DNA from: W0P33-017 sp963640395
GTDB taxonomy: Bacteria; Bacillota; Clostridia; Lachnospirales; Lachnospiraceae
Assembly (NCBI GenBank): GCA_963640395.1
Contig: CAVHZH010000042.1
Coordinates: forward strand, 1-18,658
DNA: 18,658 nucleotides
Direction: 5' to 3'
Below are positions 12,901-18,658 of this stretch, in pieces; the first letter of the stretch is position 1, and the number at the start of each line of letters is the position of its first letter. A model generated the notes under the pieces. The model was not told the DNA's origin. It made no database searches and saw only the letters and a list, made by a program, of their open reading frames with translations. Both the position numbers and the translations under genes were made by a program.

Positions 12901-13919
12901 TGGCTGCCACGATTAAGGACATTGCAAATCGGACGGGGCTTGGGCTTGCGACGATTTCCTCCTACTTAAACGGAGGTAATGTCCGTGAGAAAAACCGCGA
13001 GAAGATCGAAGAAGCGATCCGTGAGCTCAACTTTGAGGTGAACGAGGTCGCACGCGGGTTAAAGACCAACCGCACCCATACGATCGGGGTCGTGATCCCG
13101 GAGCTGAACAACCTTTTCTGTACGCAGATCATTACCGGTATGGAGGATATTCTGAGGAAACACGGATATGCGACGATCGTATGCGATTGCAGAACCGATA
13201 AGGCGTTGGAGCGCGAGGCAGTCGAATTTTTGTACCGCAAGCGCGTGGACGGGATTATCAATATGCCGGTCGATTCGACCGGAGGTCATTTACAGCAGTT
13301 TGCATCGGCGAAAAAGCCGATCATCATCATAGACCGGAAGCTGCCGCAGTTAGCGTGTGACAGCATTCTGGTCGATAACCGGGATGCGGCAAAAAAGGCG
13401 GTCGATATCCTGATCAAACACGGACACAGGCGGATCGGCATGATCACAGGTCCGGAGGATATCTATACCGCGAGGGAACGCTATCAGGGCTATGAGCTGG
13501 CGCTGGAGAGTGCCGGGATCACACCTGATCCGGGGCTGGTCATACATACGGATTATACGATCCGCGGCGGCGTGGCAGGTATGGGGCATCTGCTGGATAC
13601 GCACCCGGAGGTCACGGCGGTATTTGCCGCCAACTACGAAATGACGATGGGTACGATGATCACGCTGAACGAGCGCGGCATCAGTATACCGGATCAGATC
13701 TCGGTGATCGGATTTGATAACCGCGAATTTGCAAGGGCATTGCACCCGACGCTGACGATCATCACACAGCCGACGGAGGCGATCGCAAAGCAGGCGGCAG
13801 ACACGATGCTCAGACGGCTCGAACAGTCAGAGGCAGCGCTGCAGGGCACACCGGAGGAGCTGTATTTACAGACGGAGGTCATGACCGGAAAGTCCGTGAG
13901 ACGGCTGGAACATGGATGA
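12900..13919 (+). CDS. LacI-family transcriptional regulator
   Basis: Sugar-responsive repressor of 339 residues. The N-terminal helix-turn-helix is ATIKDIANRTGLGLATISSYLNG (residues 3-25), then a hinge helix (EVARGLKTNRT) and a periplasmic-binding-protein-like effector domain starting at HTIGVVIPELNNLFC. YxGYELALE, GMITGPEDIYTARERY and VIGFDNREFARALHPTLTII are family landmarks. The inducer is probably an operon substrate or intermediate. There is no clear Shine-Dalgarno; the TGATG overlap with the aldolase suggests translational coupling. Lying inside the operon behind the 24-bp palindrome, it should repress itself as well. The recognition helix differs from the common TVSRVLN form (TISSYLN), consistent with a specialised operator. 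Confidence 0.92.
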   Translation: MAATIKDIANRTGLGLATISSYLNGGNVREKNREKIEEAIRELNFEVNEVARGLKTNRTHTIGVVIPELNNLFCTQIITGMEDILRKHGYATIVCDCRTDKALEREAVEFLYRKRVDGIINMPVDSTGGHLQQFASAKKPIIIIDRKLPQLACDSILVDNRDAAKKAVDILIKHGHRRIGMITGPEDIYTARERYQGYELALESAGITPDPGLVIHTDYTIRGGVAGMGHLLDTHPEVTAVFAANYEMTMGTMITLNERGISIPDQISVIGFDNREFARALHPTLTIITQPTEAIAKQAADTMLRRLEQSEAALQGTPEELYLQTEVMTGKSVRRLEHG

Positions 13920-13980
13920 CTGGCTGTCTGTAGCGTCAAAACAGTGAAAAAACAAGAAAAGTTCATGTCAGGAGAAAAAC

Positions 13981-15465
13981 ATGGGAACATATTTATTGGG
14001 AATAGATATCGGTACCAGTGCCTGTAAGGTAGCGATATTTGAAAAGAGCGGAGATGTGGTGGCACAGTCCAACCAGCCGTATCAGCTCTACTACCCGCAT
14101 CCGGGCTGGGTGGAGCAGGATGCGGACGAATGGTGGCATGCGATCTGCGACGGCATCAAGGATGTGCTGGCAAAGAGCGGCATCGCAGCGACGGACATCG
14201 CAGGTATCGGAATCGACGGGCAGAGCTGGTCTGCGATCCCGGTAGACAAGGACGGAAATGCGTTGGCATGCACACCGATCTGGATGGATACCCGCGCGCG
14301 GGACATCTGTGACAGAGTAAAAAAAGGGGTCGGCTTTGAGCGGATCTTTTCGGTGGCAGGCAATGATTTCCTGCCGAGCTACACGACACCGAAGATGCTC
14401 TGGTTTAAGGAAGAAGCACCGGATATTTATAAAAAGACAGACAAATTCATGCAGAGCAACAGCTATATCGCATTCCGGCTTACCGGCGCGATGAGCATGG
14501 ATGTCTCACAGGGCTATGGAGTACATTTCATAAAAATGGAGGATTGTACGGTCGATACGGCTCTGGCAAAGGAGCTGGGGCTGTCCGCAGACCAGATCCC
14601 GGAGCTGTACGAGTGCCATGATGTGGTCGGAAAGGTGACGGCTGAGGCTGCCGCGCTGACCGGACTCGCAGAGGGCACACCGGTCGTGGCAGGCGGACTC
14701 GATGCAGCCTGCGGTACGCTGGGCGCAGGTGTATATCTGCCCGGACAGACGCAGGAGCAGGGCGGTCAGGCAGGCGGCATGAGTATCTGTGTCGATCATG
14801 CGCTGGCACATCCGAAGCTGATTCTCAGCGCGCATGTCGTACCGGGTATGTGGCTCTTACAGGGCGGCACGGTCGGAGGCGGCGGAACGCTGCGCTGGTT
14901 CAAGCAGGAGTTTGGTGCAGACAGCTCGTTTGATGAGCTGACGGCACTTGCAGAGAATATCGCACCGGGCAGTGATGGCGTGATTTTCCTTCCGTATATG
15001 GCAGGAGAGCGCTCACCGATCTGGAATCCGGATGCAAAAGGTGTCTATTACGGGCTCGGCTTTGACAAGACCAAAGGACATATGGTACGTGCGACGCTGG
15101 AGGGCGTGGCATATTCGCTCGAGCACAATCTGCGCGTGGCTGCGGAGGCTGGCGCACAGGTCGGTGAGCTCAACGCGATGGGCGGTGCGAGCAACAGCCG
15201 TCTGTGGACACAGATCAAGGCAGATGTGACCGGAAAGACGATCAAGGTGCCGACCTCGGATACTGCATCGACGCTCGGCGCAGCGATCCTTGCAGGCGTG
15301 GGAGTCGGAGTCTATGAGGGCTTTGAGGAGGCGGTCTGCGAGACGATCAAGATCACCCGCGTACAGGAGCCGGATATGGAGGCGCATGAGCAGTACAAAA
15401 AGTACATGCAGATGTATCTGGATCTGTCGGAGGCGCTGACACCGGTTTTTAACAAAAAATATTGA
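13981..15465 (+). CDS. FGGY-family carbohydrate kinase (XylB-like, substrate open)
   Basis: ATP-dependent kinase of a free sugar or polyol, 494 residues, two actin-like domains. LGIDIGTSACK (Asp9) binds phosphate, Asp241 in AGGLDAACG is the expected catalytic base, and MGGASNSRLWTQIKADVTG is the FGGY C-terminal signature. The overall layout is like xylulokinase (HPGWVEQDADEWW, TPKMLWFKEEAP), but the xylulokinase substrate motif GQMHG is replaced by GIDGQSWSAIP, so D-xylulose should not be assumed. In this operon it may phosphorylate a hexitol or ketose, supplying the phosphorylated substrate of the GatD-like enzyme in place of a PTS. AGGAG (13970-13974) precedes the ATG; 61 bp separate it from lacI. 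EC number and substrate remain unproven. Confidence 0.88.
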   Translation: MGTYLLGIDIGTSACKVAIFEKSGDVVAQSNQPYQLYYPHPGWVEQDADEWWHAICDGIKDVLAKSGIAATDIAGIGIDGQSWSAIPVDKDGNALACTPIWMDTRARDICDRVKKGVGFERIFSVAGNDFLPSYTTPKMLWFKEEAPDIYKKTDKFMQSNSYIAFRLTGAMSMDVSQGYGVHFIKMEDCTVDTALAKELGLSADQIPELYECHDVVGKVTAEAAALTGLAEGTPVVAGGLDAACGTLGAGVYLPGQTQEQGGQAGGMSICVDHALAHPKLILSAHVVPGMWLLQGGTVGGGGTLRWFKQEFGADSSFDELTALAENIAPGSDGVIFLPYMAGERSPIWNPDAKGVYYGLGFDKTKGHMVRATLEGVAYSLEHNLRVAAEAGAQVGELNAMGGASNSRLWTQIKADVTGKTIKVPTSDTASTLGAAILAGVGVGVYEGFEEAVCETIKITRVQEPDMEAHEQYKKYMQMYLDLSEALTPVFNKKY

Positions 15466-15504
15466 ACAGTTACAAGCATATTTATAGAAAGAAGGATACA
15501 TACA

Positions 15505-16560
15505 ATGAAAATGAAAGCAGGAGTTGTACATGGTGTAAAGGATATCCGCTATGAGGATATTGAAAAGCCGGCTCCGGGAGCCGGACAGGTGCTGATCAAG
15601 GTCAAATATACCGGCATCTGCGGTTCGGATATTCCGCGTGTCAATGAGGGAACGACACATTTTACGCCGATCGTTCTCGGACATGAGTTTTCCGGCACGG
15701 TAGAGGAGATTGGGGAGGGCGTGACCAGCTTAAAGCCGGGCGACCGCGTTGCGGGTATTCCGCTCGTTCCCTGCATGAAATGCGAGGACTGCCAGAAGGG
15801 TAATTATTCCCTGTGCAAGCACTATGATTTTATCGGTTCGCATTCGTTCGGCAGCTATGCCGAGTATGTATGCGTACCGGAGTCCAACGCAGTGAAATTC
15901 GACGATTCCGTCAGCTTTGAAAAGGGCGCATTTTTCGAGCCTGCAACCGTTGCGCTGCACGGACTGGAACGCACCGATTACAAGGGCGGCAGAACCGTAG
16001 CGATCCTCGGCGGCGGCACGGTCGGCATGATGACGATGCAGTGGGCAAAGATCTTCGGCGCAAAAAAGGTCGTTGTATTTGATATTGTTGACGAGCGCTT
16101 GGAGCTCGGTAAGCGTCTCGGTGCGACCGCAGGCATCAATACTTTAAAAGAAAACTTCATGGATGAGGCAATGGCGCTGACAGATGGCAGAGGCTTTGAC
16201 TATGTATTTGAGACTGCCGGGAATGTGATCACGATGAAGATGGCATTTAAGCTGGCAGCCAACAAAGCCGAGATTTGCTTTATCGGTACGCCGACCAAGG
16301 AATTATCCTTCGGTGTCAGCGAGTGGGAGCAGATGAACCGCAAGGAGTTCAAGCTGACCGGTTCATGGATGAGCTACTCCGCACCGTTCCCGGGACACGA
16401 GTGGGAGCTGGTTGCACATTATTTCGGCACCGGAGATCTCAAATTCGATGACTCGTTCATTTTTGAAAAGATCGGTCTGAGCAAGATCGATACGGCATTT
16501 GAAAAATACCTTGTCCCCGGAACAGTCAAGGGCAAGATCTTAATCGACAGCGAGGCGTAA
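15505..16560 (+). CDS. gatD: Zinc-dependent alditol (galactitol-1-phosphate type) dehydrogenase
   Basis: Medium-chain NAD(P)-dependent dehydrogenase that oxidises an alditol to a 2-ketose, here most likely galactitol 1-phosphate to tagatose 6-phosphate. Catalytic zinc ligands are C39 (CGSD), H60 and E61 (GHEF) with E145 (FFEP). Structural zinc is held by C90, C93, C96 and C104. The Rossmann fold starts AILGGGTVGMM (about 168-178). Stretches recalled from E. coli GatD are kept: CGSDIPR, HYDFIGS and GSWMSYSAPFPGHEWE. Length 351 is standard. Sorbitol or xylitol dehydrogenase are alternatives. AAGGA (15492-15496) supports ATG 15505. pfkB follows after 3 bases, so the two products are surely made together. 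Confidence 0.85.
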   Translation: MKMKAGVVHGVKDIRYEDIEKPAPGAGQVLIKVKYTGICGSDIPRVNEGTTHFTPIVLGHEFSGTVEEIGEGVTSLKPGDRVAGIPLVPCMKCEDCQKGNYSLCKHYDFIGSHSFGSYAEYVCVPESNAVKFDDSVSFEKGAFFEPATVALHGLERTDYKGGRTVAILGGGTVGMMTMQWAKIFGAKKVVVFDIVDERLELGKRLGATAGINTLKENFMDEAMALTDGRGFDYVFETAGNVITMKMAFKLAANKAEICFIGTPTKELSFGVSEWEQMNRKEFKLTGSWMSYSAPFPGHEWELVAHYFGTGDLKFDDSFIFEKIGLSKIDTAFEKYLVPGTVKGKILIDSEA

Positions 16561-16563
16561 AAC

Positions 16564-17496
16564 ATGATACTTACAGTGACACTCAATGCCGCGATCGATA
16601 AGCGGTATGTCGTAGAAAATTATCAGGTCGGTGAAGTTAACCGTGTAAAGGAATGTGCATATGTGGCAGGTGGCAAGGGACTGAACGTGTCCAAGACCGC
16701 GACGATCGCAGGCGCACAGGTGCTGGCAACCGGATTTGCCGGAGGACATGCCGGTGCCTACATCATAGAGGCAGTCGAGGCGCAGGGCGTGGCGACCGAT
16801 TTTATACAGGTAAAGGGTGAGAGTCGTTCCTGTATCAATATTTATGATACGGTGAACAAGACACAGACCGAGTTTTTGGAGCCGGGAGTGGTCGTGAGCG
16901 AGCAGGAACAGCGGGCATTTTATCTTAAATTTGACCAGTTACTCGCGAAATGCGATGTCGTGGCGATGTCCGGCAGTGTACCAAAGGGTGTCGGAACCGA
17001 TATGTACCCGAAGCTCGTCGAAATGGCAAAGGCCGCAGGCAAAAAGATCATCGTAGATACAAGTGGAGCGCTTCTGACGGAAGTCGTGAAGGCAAAGCCG
17101 AATATGGTCAAACCGAACATCGACGAGATCCGGCTGTTGACCGGAAAACAGATTTTAGACAGGGAGGAGCTGATCGAGGCAGGTATCGAGCTGCAAAAGA
17201 GCGGTATCGAGCGCGTCGTGATCTCACTGGGCGCAGACGGCTCCCTCATGTTTGTGGAGGAAGGTGTTTATCAGGCGATCGTGCCGAAGATCGATGCCGT
17301 CAATACAGTAGGCTGCGGAGACTGCATGACAGCAGGCTTTGCGATCAGCTTTGAGCGGGGCATGACCCCGGAGGAGGCGTTGCGTTTCGCGTCAGCGACC
17401 TCGGCAGCAAGTGCTATGCGGGAGGAAACGGGATATTTTGAAACAGAAGATATGAACGCTCTTTTCGACCAAATAGAAATCAAAAAAATCAGATAA
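16564..17496 (+). CDS. PfkB-family hexose-phosphate kinase (LacC/FruK type)
   Basis: Phosphorylates a ketohexose phosphate to the 1,6-bisphosphate, by context tagatose 6-phosphate (or fructose 1- or 6-phosphate). The family landmarks of the 1-phosphofructokinase/tagatose-6-phosphate kinase branch are present: MILTVTLNAAIDKRY, GGKGLNVSK and the C-terminal anion-hole motif. That motif reads NTVGCGDCMTAGF with the catalytic Asp253, where GAGDS or GSGDS is usual; the two Cys residues are odd but the key Gly-Asp pair is kept. Length 310 is typical. It directly follows gatD with only a weak Shine-Dalgarno (AGGCG), so it is translated by coupling. Its product is the expected substrate of the operon's aldolase. 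Confidence 0.87.
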   Translation: MILTVTLNAAIDKRYVVENYQVGEVNRVKECAYVAGGKGLNVSKTATIAGAQVLATGFAGGHAGAYIIEAVEAQGVATDFIQVKGESRSCINIYDTVNKTQTEFLEPGVVVSEQEQRAFYLKFDQLLAKCDVVAMSGSVPKGVGTDMYPKLVEMAKAAGKKIIVDTSGALLTEVVKAKPNMVKPNIDEIRLLTGKQILDREELIEAGIELQKSGIERVVISLGADGSLMFVEEGVYQAIVPKIDAVNTVGCGDCMTAGFAISFERGMTPEEALRFASATSAASAMREETGYFETEDMNALFDQIEIKKIR

Positions 17497-17515
17497 TCAA
17501 AAGGAGGATGTTACA

Positions 17516-18544
17516 ATGACAGCAGTGAATCCGGCAGATGTGCCGAAGATCAAACTGGCAAATGGAAAAGAAGTACCCTGCATGGGTATGGGTACATTCG
17601 GATCTGACCGTTTCACCCCCGATCAGGTGAGCAATGCAGTCTATGGTGCCATCAAAGCAGGATACCGTATGTTCGACTGCGCTGCCTGCTACGGCAACGA
17701 GGATCAGATCGGAGAGGTATTCAAGCGTGCATTCGCAGACGGTCTGTGCAAGAGAGAGGATCTCTACATCATGACAAAAGTATGGAATGACATGCACGGA
17801 CAGGGCGATGTGCTGCTTGCACTCGCAAAGAGCTTAAAGGACTTACAGTTAGACTACGTGGACATGTATTTTGTTCACTGGCCGTTCCCGAACTATCATG
17901 CACCCGGATGTGATGTAGATTCCAGAAATCCGGACTCCAAGCCGTTCTCCGTAGAGCGTTTTATGGCTACATGGAGACAAATGGAGCGTCTTGTGGATAT
18001 GGGTCTGGTAAAAGAGATCGGTATGTCCAATATGACCATTCCGAAGCTGGAGGCAGTACTTCCACTGTGCCGTATCAAGCCCGCAATGTGCGAGATGGAG
18101 CTGCACCCTTGCTTCCAGCAGCAGGAGCTGTTCGACTATCTCGTAGCGCATGACATTCAGCCGGTAGGCTTTATGCCACTTGGCTCTCCGCAGAGACCGG
18201 AGCGTGACATGATGCCCGAGGATATCGCAGATATGCAGACACCCGAGATGCAGGAGATCGCAAAGGCGCACAACTGCCATCCCGCAGTGATTTCCTTAAA
18301 ATGGGCTGTTCAGCGCGGACAGATCCCGATTCCGTTCTCTGTACATGAGATGGAGTACGAGAGCAACATCAACAGCACCTGTGACGGCGATCCGCTGACC
18401 GATGAGGAGATGGCAAAGATCGCTACCTTAGAGAAGAACAACCGTCTCGTAAAAGGACAGGTATTCCTCTGGGAAGGCGCAAACGACTGGCATGACCTCT
18501 GGGATGAGGACGGTGTGATCGTAGATTGCCCGGATGCAAAATAA
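17516..18544 (+). CDS. Aldo-keto reductase (aldose reductase-like)
   Basis: NAD(P)H-dependent (alpha/beta)8-barrel oxidoreductase, 342 residues, normally reducing aldoses or ketones to alcohols. The catalytic tetrad is complete: Asp54 and Tyr59 (FDCAACYGNE), Lys88 (IMTKVWN) and His121 (YFVHWP). The cofactor-binding region shows IPIPFSV where many AKRs have VIPKS, so NADPH preference cannot be assumed. The tail QVFLWEGANDWHDLWD resembles xylose/aldose reductases of AKR families with acid C-termini. As last gene of a hexitol/ketose operon it may convert an aldose to the alditol substrate, or reverse it. The strong Shine-Dalgarno AAAGGAGG (17500-17507) suggests high expression. A terminator follows 15 bp after its stop. 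Confidence 0.87.
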   Translation: MTAVNPADVPKIKLANGKEVPCMGMGTFGSDRFTPDQVSNAVYGAIKAGYRMFDCAACYGNEDQIGEVFKRAFADGLCKREDLYIMTKVWNDMHGQGDVLLALAKSLKDLQLDYVDMYFVHWPFPNYHAPGCDVDSRNPDSKPFSVERFMATWRQMERLVDMGLVKEIGMSNMTIPKLEAVLPLCRIKPAMCEMELHPCFQQQELFDYLVAHDIQPVGFMPLGSPQRPERDMMPEDIADMQTPEMQEIAKAHNCHPAVISLKWAVQRGQIPIPFSVHEMEYESNINSTCDGDPLTDEEMAKIATLEKNNRLVKGQVFLWEGANDWHDLWDEDGVIVDCPDAK

Positions 18545-18559
18545 CACCTGTAGTTTATG

Positions 18560-18590
18560 GGGCTTTCAGAGAAATCTGGAAGCCCTTTTT
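18560..18590 (+). terminator. Terminator of the alditol/ketose operon
   Basis: GGGCTTTCAGA (18560-18570), loop GAAA, TCTGGAAGCCC (18575-18585) with one T-G pair, followed by TTTTT. Strong Rho-independent form 15 bp after the aldo-keto reductase stop; marks the end of the operon. Confidence 0.9.
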
Positions 18591-18599
18591 ACACCTTTG

Positions 18600-18632
18600 A
18601 AAAATTGGTTCGGGTGTCAAAACACCCGAACC
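18600..18632 (-). terminator. Terminator for a converging minus-strand gene off the window
   Basis: Perfect 11-bp stem GGTTCGGGTGT (18607-18617), loop CAAA, ACACCCGAACC (18622-18632). On the minus strand it is followed by AATTTTT (18606-18600), so it would end a transcript coming from beyond the right edge. On the plus strand no T-run follows. Together with the previous terminator it separates two convergent units. Confidence 0.65.
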
Positions 18633-18658
18633 TCCGGTTACACGGATTGTTTCGTGCT

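Noticed and set aside
15463..15473. Solo TGAACAGTTAC matching the repeat ends near nrdG
   Set aside because: It overlaps the kinase stop codon and no second end lies nearby; a lone 11-bp match is too weak to call an element.
15013..15684. 223-residue minus-strand open frame
   Set aside because: Antisense to the end of the FGGY kinase and start of gatD, both strongly supported; no recognisable motif.
1..18658. CRISPR array, tRNA, rRNA, prophage or defence genes
   Set aside because: No regularly spaced repeats, no tRNA-like cloverleaf, no rRNA stretch and no phage, toxin-antitoxin or restriction gene was seen on either strand.

Overview
The window looks like a chromosomal segment of an anaerobic, low-to-mid-GC Firmicute of the Lachnospiraceae type. 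The grounds are the gene set and order (radical-SAM DUF512 protein, der, plsY), strong AAGGAGG ribosome binding sites, sigma-A type promoters (TTGACA / 17 bp / TATAAT-like), an oxygen-sensitive NrdG activase, and AT-rich palindromic intergenic repeats. The taxonomic call rests on general resemblance only. All but one of the genes lie on the plus strand.

Region 1 (1-3700) holds three unrelated housekeeping genes separated by repeat-filled gaps. These are a class I DAHP synthase (aroF, minus strand), the anaerobic ribonucleotide reductase activase (nrdG) and a monofunctional aspartokinase (lysC). aroF and nrdG diverge from a 340-bp gap with a good promoter for each. The aroF leader is almost entirely a 185-bp inverted-repeat element. 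The nrdG-lysC gap holds two more elements, and the second ends 13 bp before the lysC Shine-Dalgarno. A part copy of that second family also covers the aroF stop codon.

Region 2 (3700-7420) is a GntR/YtrA-type regulator, ABC ATPase and large ABC-2-like permease operon. It is preceded by 520 bp of palindromes and terminators and a strong extended -10 promoter with an operator-like dyad, and it ends in a clear terminator.

Region 3 (7410-11810) is a dense run of core genes: DUF512 radical-SAM/PDZ protein, der (ribosome assembly GTPase), plsY (phospholipid synthesis), dut and a GNAT acetyltransferase.

Region 4 (11860-18590) is the most interesting part. A TTGACA/TACGAT promoter with a perfect 24-bp LacI-type palindrome just after it drives six tightly packed genes: class II ketose-bisphosphate aldolase (GatY-like), LacI-family regulator, FGGY sugar kinase, GatD-like zinc alditol dehydrogenase, PfkB kinase (LacC/FruK type) and an aldo-keto reductase, closed by a terminator. 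This is a complete lower galactitol/tagatose route (alditol phosphate to ketose phosphate to bisphosphate to triose phosphates). No PTS or other transporter is present. An ATP-dependent FGGY kinase and an aldose-reductase-like enzyme stand where the PTS would be. I read it as a candidate non-PTS, oxidoreductive hexitol/hexose pathway. A pentose version (aldose to alditol to ketulose, then kinase) is a real alternative.
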